A stretch of 64,000 bases of DNA from Aureibaculum algae (GTDB taxonomy: Bacteria > Bacteroidota > Bacteroidia > Flavobacteriales > Flavobacteriaceae), in the NCBI RefSeq assembly GCF_006065315.1, contig NZ_CP040749.1, positions 1,998,501 through 2,062,500 on the forward strand, written 5' to 3'. The translations under genes were made by a program, and so were the position numbers. The notes below the pieces were generated by a model. That model was not told where the DNA came from. It made no database searches and saw only the letters and a program-made list of their open reading frames with translations. Shown here in pieces: positions 53,486-62,322 of the stretch (its first letter is position 1; each line of letters starts with the position of its first letter).

Positions 53486-55036
53486 TTACTCTTCCCGTGG
53501 TAAGCGAAAATCTCTTTCAGCAATTTGATAAACAAGTGCAGCAATTACAGTCGCATTGACCATCATATCACGTTTGGGAACATATTCTAAAGCATCTAAA
53601 TTAGTGTGATGCGTTACAGTACTATAATTCAACGGATCTTGAATGATTTGAAATCCTGGTATTTTGTAATAGTCAAAAACATCATGATCTGTAAAATCTG
53701 TATTTTGAATAGTTAAATTATTTACATCTAAATGGGCGTAAGGTTCTAACATATCTTCAAAAATGGGTCTTACCGCTTCGTTTCCTTGCAAATAAACTCC
53801 TCGCATTTGCCCTGCACCATTATCCATATTGATATAGGCCGATATTTTTTCAACCTCTTTTTTTCTGGTAGTTTCTTTTACTTTTCCATAATGTTTTTCT
53901 GCATAAGCCAAAGAACCTACAAACGCTTGTTCTTCGCCACCCCAAAGTGCTATTCTAATGGTTCGTTTAGGTTTTAATCCAGAAGCTTTAATAATTCGCA
54001 TAACTTCCATCATCACCGCTGAACCTGCACCATTATCGGTTGCTCCAGATGCCGAATGCCAAGAATCAAAATGGGCTCCAATCATCACCACTTCATCTTT
54101 TAATTTTAAATCTGAACCGGTAATTTCACCAATAATATTTACATTGTTTTCAGGCTTTAAATACAATTCAGAATCCAAATGGAATTTAATTTTTGGAGTA
54201 ATATTTCTGCCTGTTAAGCGTATTAATTTTCCAAAACTTTCTGGTGAAATTGCAAAATAGGGAATTGTTTTTTTATCACTTTCTCTAAAATTATAAGTAC
54301 CACTTGGATGGGTAATACCAGGAAAAAATGGTGTAGTCCCTAAAATACTTAAAGCACCTTCTGCTTTTAGAAAGGCAAAAAAGGCATCATCTTTTCGCAC
54401 CATACTATCGAATATAAGATCTAAATTTCCAATTAAATCCATATCTCCAGCATTATGGCTTAAAGGGTTATTTGGTGTAGGTACAATCGATTTTTTAGCT
54501 TCCTCAATTTGATCACCTGTAAATCGTTTTGAAAGTGCATCAAATAGCATATTTTGTTCTGGTGCCGAACCCATTAATATGGTTTTTCCTTTTAATTTTC
54601 CGCTCCACTGTTTTTTTACAGCTTCTAAATCGGCGTGATTTTCAATTGAAACTAAATCGCTCATCTGTACGCCATTTGAACTTTCTGTCCATGCATATGG
54701 ATAGGCCTGTATTTTCATATAAGCAGGTTCAGTCATTTCTATATTAAATGATTTTACTTCCCAACCCATACAATCATCACAATAATTTTCAAAATACACC
54801 TTATCTACTCCCCAATTTTCCATGGTTTTCTTTGCCCATTCTGCAGCCGTAAAATATTGATTTGTACCTGCTAACCGAGGACCATAAACATCGGACAAAT
54901 CAGTAATGAGGCTCATAACTTGCGATTTCTGAAAGCCTTCTGTGTTGATTTTAGAAATTGCTTGTGGTAGTGTTTGGCTAATTGCAGTGTATGATATTAG
55001 AAGTGATAGAACAAGAATTTTTGATATGACCTTCAT
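53486..55036 (-). CDS. Secreted M28 family metallopeptidase
   Basis: A 516-residue exported zinc peptidase (signal peptide ILVLSLLISYTAISQ). The co-catalytic two-zinc site is intact: AHFDSWHSASGATDNGAG (His and bridging Asp), ALWGGEEQAFVGS (catalytic Glu and metal Glu), NMDNGAGQ (Asp) and TVTHHTNLD (His). A PA-like insert region lies at about 130-250. The overall plan resembles carboxypeptidase Q/plasma glutamate carboxypeptidase relatives (M28). It degrades peptides in the periplasm or outside. It follows the RidA-like gene by 22 bases. Confidence 0.92.
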   Translation of the reverse strand: MKVISKILVLSLLISYTAISQTLPQAISKINTEGFQKSQVMSLITDLSDVYGPRLAGTNQYFTAAEWAKKTMENWGVDKVYFENYCDDCMGWEVKSFNIEMTEPAYMKIQAYPYAWTESSNGVQMSDLVSIENHADLEAVKKQWSGKLKGKTILMGSAPEQNMLFDALSKRFTGDQIEEAKKSIVPTPNNPLSHNAGDMDLIGNLDLIFDSMVRKDDAFFAFLKAEGALSILGTTPFFPGITHPSGTYNFRESDKKTIPYFAISPESFGKLIRLTGRNITPKIKFHLDSELYLKPENNVNIIGEITGSDLKLKDEVVMIGAHFDSWHSASGATDNGAGSAVMMEVMRIIKASGLKPKRTIRIALWGGEEQAFVGSLAYAEKHYGKVKETTRKKEVEKISAYINMDNGAGQMRGVYLQGNEAVRPIFEDMLEPYAHLDVNNLTIQNTDFTDHDVFDYYKIPGFQIIQDPLNYSTVTHHTNLDALEYVPKRDMMVNATVIAALVYQIAERDFRLPREE

Positions 55037-55058
55037 GGTTTTTATTTTTCAGGGTTTA

Positions 55059-55589
55059 TTATTTATTATTTGGTTTATGCACTTCCAATTCTATTTCAAT
55101 CATAAATTCAGGAACCGCCAGTTCTTTGACACCGAACCAAGAACCTGTGGGGAAATGATTTTTATAAATTGTTGTTCTGTAGCCTGCAGCTTCCAAAAAT
55201 TTCGACATACTGGTCGTAAAAACATTTTCTACAACTACGTCATCAAATGTGCAACCATAGTGTTTTAGAATTTTTTCCAAATCCGCATAACAATTTTTCA
55301 TTTGTTGCCCTAAATCTCCTATCGCGGTTGGATTGCCTTCATCATCCATGCTAACAGCTCCAGAAATTTTTATACTGTTGCCAATTTTTACCGCATGGGA
55401 ATAACCATAGGCTTTTTCAACCTCTGGACGTAATAGAAAATAGTCAGGGGTCTCATGTTTAGCTTTAACATCTTTCTGGTCTTTAGTTTTCGTGTGTTCA
55501 GCCTTGTCACTTTTGGTTTTTTCATTACAGCCTATAAAGGCGATGGTTGCTATTATAAATACTAGTGTTGTTCGTATTATTGTTTTCAT
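55059..55589 (-). CDS. RidA/YjgF-like lipoprotein
   Basis: A 176-residue lipoprotein: LVFIIATIAFIGC, Cys21, then a charged linker of about 30 residues (KTKSDKAEHTKTKDQKD). The C-terminal 120 residues form a RidA (YjgF/UK114) domain: YSHAVKIGNSIKISGAVSMD, DLGQQMKNCYADLEKILKHYG, GSWFGVKELAVPEFMIEIELEV. RidA proteins usually deaminate reactive enamines and are cytoplasmic, so the lipid anchor is unusual. The key Arg of active RidA (near the end, in xxRxxV) is replaced in MIEIELEV, so the enzyme may be inactive and serve for ligand binding. Confidence 0.85.
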   Translation of the reverse strand: MKTIIRTTLVFIIATIAFIGCNEKTKSDKAEHTKTKDQKDVKAKHETPDYFLLRPEVEKAYGYSHAVKIGNSIKISGAVSMDDEGNPTAIGDLGQQMKNCYADLEKILKHYGCTFDDVVVENVFTTSMSKFLEAAGYRTTIYKNHFPTGSWFGVKELAVPEFMIEIELEVHKPNNK

Positions 55590-55600
55590 TTTATTGGTTT

Positions 55601-55936
55601 TTAATACAAAATATTATCAAGGACTTTTTCTAGATAGCGTTCATTGGTTACGAATTTATCATCTGAATTGAAAATTTTAAAGACATCTCTTTTCAGATCA
55701 TTGAGTTCTTCATGTGTATATTCATGTTTACCAATAACATATTCTATCTTATCAAATCTAGTATCTTCATCATCATTTTTAAACTCCTTATATATTGGTT
55801 TAAAGGTTGTTGGATCTGCACTAGATTTTATAAGTTTCAATTCTTTTTTCTTTATTTTTGAATCTGCATTTGCACATAGCAACAGAATATAAATTTTCAA
55901 TTCGTTTTTGGTCCAATTGGGTTCTTTGTTTTCCAT
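55601..55936 (-). CDS. TerB-like hypothetical protein
   Basis: A 111-residue all-helical cytoplasmic protein. The opening helix pair LKIYILLLCANADSKIKKKELKLI resembles the TerB (tellurite resistance) fold, where an Asp in the ADxxI loop is conserved. The remainder (KHEYTHEELNDLKRDVFKIF) fits a helical bundle. The family is recognised by pattern only. It is 11 bases upstream of the RidA-like gene, so probably in one operon. Confidence 0.65.
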   Translation of the reverse strand: MENKEPNWTKNELKIYILLLCANADSKIKKKELKLIKSSADPTTFKPIYKEFKNDDEDTRFDKIEYVIGKHEYTHEELNDLKRDVFKIFNSDDKFVTNERYLEKVLDNILY

Positions 55937-55951
55937 AATTGATAGTTTAAT

Positions 55952-56035
55952 TCACTTAAAAATTTGATTTAAAAACGCTTTGGAGACATAGCTACCAATA
56001 AAACCAGCCCCACCAATAATTCCCACTTTTTTCAT
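55952..56035 (-). pseudogene. Isolated 5' fragment of a Rossmann-fold gene
   Basis: A 27-codon frame encoding MKKVGIIGGAGFIGSYVSKA and seven more residues, then TGA. This is the start of an NAD-dependent epimerase/dehydratase (GxxGxxG nucleotide-binding loop, GGAGFIG) with everything after the first helix missing. No rest of the enzyme is nearby, so a deletion has removed it. Too short for most gene finders. Confidence 0.6.
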
Positions 56036-56112
56036 GAATAATAATTTTTTAATGAAATAGTAATCACTATGCATTTTGCACTACTTAGTGATTACTGTTA
56101 ATTATTTAATTG

Positions 56113-56631
56113 TTACTTTTTGGGAGGAGTTAGTGTCCATCCTGTGTTTTTCATAATGTTTCCAGTATCATAAAAATATCGCATCATTATTATTTTACCA
56201 TTCGCAACTAAACTTGCAATATGAAATGGAATAACGATTGTATTTTCAGTCTCTTTATTTGTAATTGTGTTTGTACCCCATACTAGTACCCATTCACCTT
56301 TATTCCAATTATCAGTAACTTTAATAGGTAAATAAAGGTCACCGCTGATTGCATGTTTATAGGAATCTGTACTTTTTTTATAATAAATGGTATGTTCAGC
56401 AACAGTGAGAGAATCTAATCCACCGCCTAACCCATAAATCATGGCATTTGAATCTAATGTAGCACTCATTTTGGCTATATCTGCCGCTTGTAAAGCGTTA
56501 ACATAAGTCTGTACGAGATTTTTAGCCGAATCTGCATTTTCAAATTCTATGGTTGATTTTTGTGCATTTGTGACGATTGGATTTAGCATAAGCACAATTG
56601 CTAAGACCATCATTGTTTTAAAATTTTTCAT
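56113..56631 (-). CDS. Exported SnoaL-like protein
   Basis: A 172-residue periplasmic protein: signal peptide LAIVLMLNPIVTNAQ (residues 10-24), then an NTF2/SnoaL domain (SAKNLVQTYVNALQAADIAKMSATL, VTDNWNKGEWVLVWGT, IPFHIASLVANGKIIMMRYFYD). The fold suggests a small-ligand binding or isomerase role, unknown. It follows the SnoaL lipoprotein by 40 bases on the same strand; the two are probably related by duplication and divergence. Confidence 0.82.
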   Translation of the reverse strand: MKNFKTMMVLAIVLMLNPIVTNAQKSTIEFENADSAKNLVQTYVNALQAADIAKMSATLDSNAMIYGLGGGLDSLTVAEHTIYYKKSTDSYKHAISGDLYLPIKVTDNWNKGEWVLVWGTNTITNKETENTIVIPFHIASLVANGKIIMMRYFYDTGNIMKNTGWTLTPPKK

Positions 56632-56671
56632 AATCGTTAGTTTTAAGATTTGTTATGATTGTTAATTATAT

Positions 56672-57184
56672 TTATTCAGTAATAGGTGGATTTAGAGTAA
56701 ACCCCAATTGTTGTAATAAATCCAATTCATTATAAAACACATCTTCTCTATAAATTTTACCCTCTTTATTAAAATAAAGATGTGAAATTCCGTTTACTTT
56801 TACTTTCTTTCCAGTAGCGTTAATCTCACCAAAAACTCCAGTATGTGTACCTGTAAATATCCATACTATAAAGGCTTCATTATCTTTTATGAGCTGGCTT
56901 GGAAACGTAAAGTTCATATCAGGAAAGCCATTAAGAAAAATGTGCATATTGGCTTTATGTTCACGTATACTAGACACCATTTGTATACCATTCATGTTTC
57001 TGATAAAAGATTCTGAAAGTAATGAATCAACCTTGTTTTTACCTATGCTATTTTGAGCCACTAAATAACTAGAAACTTGAGCTTCTATAAGAGGAGTAGC
57101 TGTATTTTTAATGGTTTTATTAGGTTGGTTACAAGAAACCATTAATAAAAGTAAAAGTGCATAAGTGGTTGTGCTAATCCGCAT
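56672..57184 (-). CDS. SnoaL-like polyketide-cyclase-type lipoprotein
   Basis: A 170-residue lipoprotein (lipobox LLMVSC, Cys18). The domain, about residues 35-165, matches ester cyclase/SnoaL-like proteins: FLNGFPDMNFTFPSQLIKDN, IVWIFTGTHTGVFGEINATG and VNGISHLYFNKEGKIYREDVF. In classical members the Asp/His pair acts in aldol-type ring closure; here the substrate is unknown. It is the first gene of the - strand block and diverges from the TPR kinase at 57360; the 175-base spacer should hold promoters for both. Confidence 0.85.
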   Translation of the reverse strand: MRISTTTYALLLLLMVSCNQPNKTIKNTATPLIEAQVSSYLVAQNSIGKNKVDSLLSESFIRNMNGIQMVSSIREHKANMHIFLNGFPDMNFTFPSQLIKDNEAFIVWIFTGTHTGVFGEINATGKKVKVNGISHLYFNKEGKIYREDVFYNELDLLQQLGFTLNPPITE

Positions 57185-57312
57185 GGAGATTTCTTATTAT
57201 TAGACCCTAAATAATCGATTTATCAGCTATAAAACAAGGTGGTTAGGACGAGTTGCTGTGATTAGTGTCCGAAAGAGCTTTTTAATTTTTCAAAGCTTTT
57301 AACTACTTATAA

Positions 57313-57320
57313 TAAATTTG
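57313..57320 (+). promoter_or_regulatory. Promoter -7 element of the TPR/HisKA_2 kinase
   Basis: TAAATTTG matches TAnnTTTG perfectly, 39 bases before the ATG at 57360, leaving a leader of about 33 bases. A -33 TTG is not obvious. Confidence 0.5.
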
Positions 57321-57359
57321 GTAACTTAGCCTTACTAAAATAAGTGTACTTTTAAATAG

Positions 57360-59324
57360 ATGGTAAAGAATTTAAAGAAGCAATTAATATGCACAATAAT
57401 TACTATTTTTAGTACACTGTTTAGTTATGCTCAGATTATTGATTTAAATAGAGAAAACCCTTATAAAAAGGTGTTTGTAGATACTGATAATTTTGGAGCT
57501 TCCTATTTAGACATTTTAGAAGTTGCCTTACCCAAAATAAAAACGGATTCCATAAAATTTTCTGTGTTAAATGATTTGGCCTATTATTGGCATACACGAA
57601 ATTTAAATAAAGCCTTGAGTTTGACAATTCAAGGTTTAAAAATAACCAAGCAAAAAAAAGATACGCTTTGGCATGGTAAGTTTCAGATAACTCAAGGAGC
57701 AATTCTGCTTCGGATGGAAAAGCTAGACAGTGCTTTTTTTGTGTTGCAGGAGGCCAAAAGTAAAGTTAGAAAGCAAGATTTACCCAAGTTAAATACAGAA
57801 TTAGGTTATGTTTTTGAACGAAGAGGGTTAATTGGCAAAGCTGCAGACTATGCTTTAGAGTCACTTAGATTGGGAGAAGAGCTGCAGGATAAGCGAGCAA
57901 TTGCTATGGCGTATAGTGATTTAAGTAATTTATTCTGGAAACAATCTAAATTTGATAAAGGGTTGGAGTACGGTTTAAAATCGGTTGCTCTTTTTGAAGA
58001 AGTTGGTATTAATGATTTAGATTATGACTTTACCTTATATGTTGTAGGTAACAATTATCTGGCACTAAAAAAGGAGGAAGAAGCTCTTAAGTATTATAAG
58101 CATGCTATTGCAATTGGCGAACGCTATGGTTTTTATAATAACTTAAGTGATATCTATATTTCTTTAACTGATTTAAATGCTTATTTAAATGAATTTGAGC
58201 AAGCAGCATTGGCAGGGGAGAATGCAATTAAATATGCCAACTTATTAGATAATAATTTTATGCTGATGCGGGCTTGGCTTTCGTTGGGTAATGCTCAAAA
58301 TTTGGAAGGTAAATATCTCAGTGCCATAGAAAGTCTACAAAATTCAATACGAATTGCAACAGTTGATTTTGGTGATAATTATTATTTAAGCCAAGCCTAT
58401 AATAGCTTAGGTAGAGCCCATGCAGGTAATCATGATTATCAAGAAGCCTATGCTGCCTTTGCACAATATGATCTATTGCAGAGCAAAGTGTTTACAGCTG
58501 AAGCTGATGAAAGAATTTCACAATTACAAACGAAATTTGAAGTAGCTCAAAAAGAGAATACAATAAAGTTACAAGAAACGGAGATAAAAAAACAAAAGTT
58601 AAGAGAAACATTAATTTTTGTTATTTCAGTGATGCTTTTTATTGTACTATCACTTATCTATTTTGCCTATCAAAATATCAGGAAGAAAAGGATTTTACTG
58701 CAGCAACAAAATAAAGAAAAAGAATTCTTATTAAAAGAAATTCATCATCGCGTTAAGAATAATTTGGAGATAGTTTCGAGTTTATTGGCATTGCAATCAG
58801 CACAAATAACCGATGAAAAAATGGTAAGTTTAATGCTGCACAGCCAAAACAGAGTGCATTCTATGAGTATGATCCATCAAAAGTTATATCAACGAAATAA
58901 CTTGTCAAAGGTTGAAATGAAAGATTATTTTGTAAATCTAAGTCAATATGTATTGGACTCTTTTGGAAATGACAATCGAATTTCATTAAAAGTAGATATG
59001 GAGCCTCTAGAAGTTGATATAGATATGGCTATTCCGTTAGGTTTAATTGTAAATGAATTGCTAACAAATACCATGAAGTATGCCTTTCCTAATAACAAGA
59101 AAGGTGAAATTTTAATAAATTTATCAAATAGTAACAAAAATGACTATAGCCTTAATTTCAAAGATAATGGTATTGGGTTTGTAGATAATAAAGCTTCTGA
59201 AGGCACAGGATTTGGAACCCAGTTAATTAATTTATTGGTAAGTCAATTGGGAGGTTTCATTAAAAAAAATAATGAAAATGGTGCTTCCATTTCTATTCAG
59301 TTCTCTTTTGAGAAAACAGCTTAG
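57360..59324 (+). CDS. TPR sensor histidine kinase (HisKA_2 type)
   Basis: A 654-residue sensor kinase: signal peptide (IITIFSTLFSYAQ), tetratricopeptide repeats about 60-390 (AIAMAYSDLSNLFWKQSKFDKG, YVVGNNYLALKKEEEALKYY), a coiled coil, one membrane helix about 418-437 and a kinase core of the HisKA_2/HWE kind: EIHHRVKNNLEIVSSLLALQ with His462 (or His463), HSQNRVHSMSMIHQKLY, and the ATPase VNELLTNTMKYAF and DNGIGF. The stop codon overlaps the stop of the convergent LytTR regulator gene by 4 bases. Such kinases pair with LytTR regulators, so the neighbour is the natural partner. Confidence 0.92.
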   Translation: MVKNLKKQLICTIITIFSTLFSYAQIIDLNRENPYKKVFVDTDNFGASYLDILEVALPKIKTDSIKFSVLNDLAYYWHTRNLNKALSLTIQGLKITKQKKDTLWHGKFQITQGAILLRMEKLDSAFFVLQEAKSKVRKQDLPKLNTELGYVFERRGLIGKAADYALESLRLGEELQDKRAIAMAYSDLSNLFWKQSKFDKGLEYGLKSVALFEEVGINDLDYDFTLYVVGNNYLALKKEEEALKYYKHAIAIGERYGFYNNLSDIYISLTDLNAYLNEFEQAALAGENAIKYANLLDNNFMLMRAWLSLGNAQNLEGKYLSAIESLQNSIRIATVDFGDNYYLSQAYNSLGRAHAGNHDYQEAYAAFAQYDLLQSKVFTAEADERISQLQTKFEVAQKENTIKLQETEIKKQKLRETLIFVISVMLFIVLSLIYFAYQNIRKKRILLQQQNKEKEFLLKEIHHRVKNNLEIVSSLLALQSAQITDEKMVSLMLHSQNRVHSMSMIHQKLYQRNNLSKVEMKDYFVNLSQYVLDSFGNDNRISLKVDMEPLEVDIDMAIPLGLIVNELLTNTMKYAFPNNKKGEILINLSNSNKNDYSLNFKDNGIGFVDNKASEGTGFGTQLINLLVSQLGGFIKKNNENGASISIQFSFEKTA

Positions 59325-60049
59325 ATGGTATGCAATCTTTTCATTAAATCAATTTTAAATGATTTACTCATAGGGACAACTTTTTTAGATACCATTAAAT
59401 GACTCCCGGCTACTTCATCAATTTTAGAGAGATTTACAATATAAGATCGATGTACTCTTAAAAATTGTGCGTTGGGCAGTTTTTCATTAATATCTTTTAA
59501 GGTATTTACTATTAAAAACGCCTTGTCTTTACAAAAAATGCGACAGTAATTACGATCAGCTTCAATATAATATATGTTTTTAATGGAAATTTTCACCATT
59601 TTATCATGATCTCTCACAAAAATGCAATCTTCTAATATATAAGGGTTTTTCTGTTCTATTTTTTCTGCTTCTAATGGAATGGTGTCAATAGACAATTCTA
59701 TGGCACGTTGTAAGTCCAAATTCTTAAAAGGTTTTGATATAAATGCCGCTGGTTTTGTGGTTTTTGCCTCTTTAAAATAGGAGTCGTCAGTGTTTGCCGT
59801 TAGGTATATTATTGGTATTTTATATTTAACCTGTATAAGTTTCGCCGTATCAATTCCACTTAGTTTACCTTTAAGTTGAATATCCATTAATATAATGTCA
59901 GGTATATTAGCTTCTATTTGCTCTAAAGCATCTTCGCCTCTCGGCACCATACCTATGACTTCATAACCTAATTTCTGTAATTGAAGAGAAATATTAGCCG
60001 CAATAATCATTTCATCTTCTACTATAAAAATTTTTACGGGTACTGACAT
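59321..60049 (-). CDS. LytTR family response regulator
   Basis: A 242-residue regulator: receiver domain 1-120 (VEDEMIIAANI, phosphoacceptor Asp56 in ILMDIQLKG, Thr in LTANTDD, Lys in ISKPF) and a LytTR DNA-binding domain 145-240 (IYYIEADRNYCRIFCKD, FLRVHRSYIVNLSKI). It should bind direct-repeat sites as a dimer. Partner of the HisKA_2 kinase at 57360, but arranged tail to tail with overlapping stops, which is unusual for a kinase/regulator pair. Confidence 0.93.
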   Translation of the reverse strand: MSVPVKIFIVEDEMIIAANISLQLQKLGYEVIGMVPRGEDALEQIEANIPDIILMDIQLKGKLSGIDTAKLIQVKYKIPIIYLTANTDDSYFKEAKTTKPAAFISKPFKNLDLQRAIELSIDTIPLEAEKIEQKNPYILEDCIFVRDHDKMVKISIKNIYYIEADRNYCRIFCKDKAFLIVNTLKDINEKLPNAQFLRVHRSYIVNLSKIDEVAGSHLMVSKKVVPMSKSFKIDLMKRLHTI

Positions 60050-60262
60050 TTTATCAAAAGGGTTGGTTTGTAGTGTGATAAAGATAAGTTTTATTTTTTT
60101 GATGACAATTATCGAACCTTTAAAGGAATTTCTTGAGGTATATATGGTAATTAACTAATCTAATGCCTCTTGTAATTGCTAACTTTCGTGACAATTTAAC
60201 TTTTTTATTGACCCTAAATCGAAAAAACACATTCTTAAATCATTATTAATCAAATTAAACAC

Positions 60263-60270
60263 TACTTTTG
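60263..60270 (+). promoter_or_regulatory. Promoter -7 element of typA
   Basis: TACTTTTG, a perfect TAnnTTTG, 19 bases before the ATG at 60290. TTAATCAAATTAAAC lies at about the -33 spacing but has no exact TTTG. The resulting leader is about 13 bases. Confidence 0.6.
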
Positions 60271-60289
60271 CACCTCGAAAAAAAAATAT

Positions 60290-62062
60290 ATGCAATCTAT
60301 TAGAAACATAGCGATTATAGCTCACGTCGATCACGGTAAAACTACCCTAGTTGATAAAATTATTGACCAAGCCCATATCTTGGATGAACGTAAAGAACGT
60401 ACTGACTTATTGTTAGATAACAATGACTTAGAACGTGAACGTGGTATTACTATCTTGTCCAAAAACGTATCTGTCGTTTATAAAGGAGTAAAGATAAACG
60501 TAATTGATACCCCTGGTCACGCCGATTTTGGTGGAGAGGTAGAGCGTGTATTAAAAATGGCTGATGGTGTTTTATTACTAGTAGATGCATTTGAAGGACC
60601 TATGCCTCAGACTCGTTTTGTATTAGGTAAAGCGTTGGAATTGGGTCTAACTCCAATTGTAGTAGTAAATAAAGTTGATAAAGAAAATTGTACACCTGAT
60701 ATTGTACATGAAAAAGTATTTGATCTTATGTTTGCTTTAGACGCAACAGAAGAACAATTAGATTTTACAACAATATATGGTTCAGCTAAAAATGGTTGGA
60801 TGAGTACAGATTGGCAAAAGCCTACTACTGATATTGTAGCTTTATTAGATGCTGTTTTGGAATCTATTCCTGAGTCTCCTTATAATGAAGGAACTCCTCA
60901 AATGCAAATTACTTCGTTAGACTTTTCTGCATTTACTGGAAGAATTGCTATTGGACGAATTTTTCGTGGAGATTTAGAAGTTGCTAAAGATTACATGTTA
61001 TGTAAAGCTGATGGCTCTACTAAAAAAGTTAGAATTAAAGAATTACACGTATTTGAAGGAATGGGTAAAGCCCAAGTTGAAAAAGTACGTTGTGGAGATA
61101 TTTGTGCAATAACTGGTCTTGACGGATTTGAAATTGGTGATACAATTGCAGATTTAGAAAATCCAGAAGCATTGCCAAGAACAGAAATTGATCAACCAAC
61201 AATGAGTATGTTGTTTACAATAAATAACTCTCCATTTTTTGGTAAAGAAGGTAAATTTGTTACTTCTCGTCATTTACGTGATAGATTATTCAAAGAATTA
61301 GAGAAAAATTTAGCTCTTAAAGTTGAAACTACAGATTCTGAAGATAAGTTTATTGTATTTGGACGTGGTGTATTGCATTTATCAGTTTTGATTGAAACAA
61401 TGCGTCGTGAAGGTTACGAATTACAAGTAGGTCGTCCTCAAGTAATTTTAAAAGAAATTGATGGTAAGAAATGTGAGCCTTTTGAAACGTTAGTAATTGA
61501 TGTTCCAGAAGAGGTTTCGTCAAGAGCTGTACATTTAGTTTCTTTGAGAAAAGGTGACTTGTTGGTAATGGAACCTAAAGGAGATTTACAACATTTAGAA
61601 TTCAACATTCCTTCAAGAGGGTTGATTGGATTACGTAATAAAATATTAACAGCAACTGCTGGTCAAGCAATTGTAAATCATAGATTTAGTTCATACGAAC
61701 CTTTTAAAGGTGAGTTTTCTGATGAGCCAAAAGGAGCTATAGTTTCAGCTGCCGCAGGTAAAGCTACTGCTTATGCCTTAGACCGTTTACAAGATAGAGG
61801 AAGGTTTTTTATTGATCCTAACGATGAGATTTATGTTGGTCAAGTTATAGGAGAAAATAGTAAAACAGAAGATATGGCTGTAAACTTGGTAAAAGGAAAG
61901 CAATTGACAAATATGCGTAAATCAGGTACTGATGAGGCAATGAAAATTTTCCCTAAAGTAGATTTTTCTTTGGAGGAATGTATGGAGTATATTAAAGATG
62001 ATGAGTATTTAGAAATTACTCCAAAGAGCTTACGTATGCGTAAAATTACTTTTAAAGCGTAA
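60290..62062 (+). CDS. typA: Translational GTPase TypA/BipA
   Basis: 590 residues, ribosome-associated GTPase of the EF-G family, acting in ribosome assembly and stress or cold adaptation. All G motifs are present: G1 AHVDHGKTT (10-18), switch I RERGITI, G3 DTPGHADF, G4 NKVD, G5 GSAKNGW. Domain II, the EF-G-like domains III and V and the TypA-specific C-terminal domain (RGLIGLRNKILTATAGQAIV, NLVKGKQLTNMRKSGTDEAM) follow. Length is close to the usual 600. A single-gene unit with its own promoter and terminator; its codon use looks less AT-biased than the left half, as expected of a core gene. Confidence 0.97.
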   Translation: MQSIRNIAIIAHVDHGKTTLVDKIIDQAHILDERKERTDLLLDNNDLERERGITILSKNVSVVYKGVKINVIDTPGHADFGGEVERVLKMADGVLLLVDAFEGPMPQTRFVLGKALELGLTPIVVVNKVDKENCTPDIVHEKVFDLMFALDATEEQLDFTTIYGSAKNGWMSTDWQKPTTDIVALLDAVLESIPESPYNEGTPQMQITSLDFSAFTGRIAIGRIFRGDLEVAKDYMLCKADGSTKKVRIKELHVFEGMGKAQVEKVRCGDICAITGLDGFEIGDTIADLENPEALPRTEIDQPTMSMLFTINNSPFFGKEGKFVTSRHLRDRLFKELEKNLALKVETTDSEDKFIVFGRGVLHLSVLIETMRREGYELQVGRPQVILKEIDGKKCEPFETLVIDVPEEVSSRAVHLVSLRKGDLLVMEPKGDLQHLEFNIPSRGLIGLRNKILTATAGQAIVNHRFSSYEPFKGEFSDEPKGAIVSAAAGKATAYALDRLQDRGRFFIDPNDEIYVGQVIGENSKTEDMAVNLVKGKQLTNMRKSGTDEAMKIFPKVDFSLEECMEYIKDDEYLEITPKSLRMRKITFKA

Positions 62063-62119
62063 TTTCTATACTATAGATAAAACAATGATGTTAACCGTAA
62101 GGTTACTCATGTATAATTA

Positions 62120-62168
62120 AGTATTGTTTTTGTTGTGAATATTCATGGCAAAAGCAATACTTTTTTTT
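62120..62168 (+). terminator. Probable terminator after typA
   Basis: The stem AGTATTG (62120-62126) pairs with CAATACT (62155-62161), extended by TTTT/AAAA, and is followed by a run of eight T. The loop is long (about 20 bases), so strength is uncertain. Confidence 0.55.
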
Positions 62169-62322
62169 GTTTTGCACGATACTAATAAGATCCTTCAAAT
62201 TTTTATGTTACCTATTATGGAGTGTTCTGAAAAGGAATTCATTCACTAAAAGTTTTTCATTATATGATGAATATCATTTTTTTAAGATAAGAGAAAAGTT
62301 AGTTTTGATAAAGACTTAAAAT

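Noticed and set aside
57185..57359. Riboswitch or structured leader in the divergent spacer
   Set aside because: The predicted leader is only about 33 bases on the + side, and I see no conserved riboswitch core.
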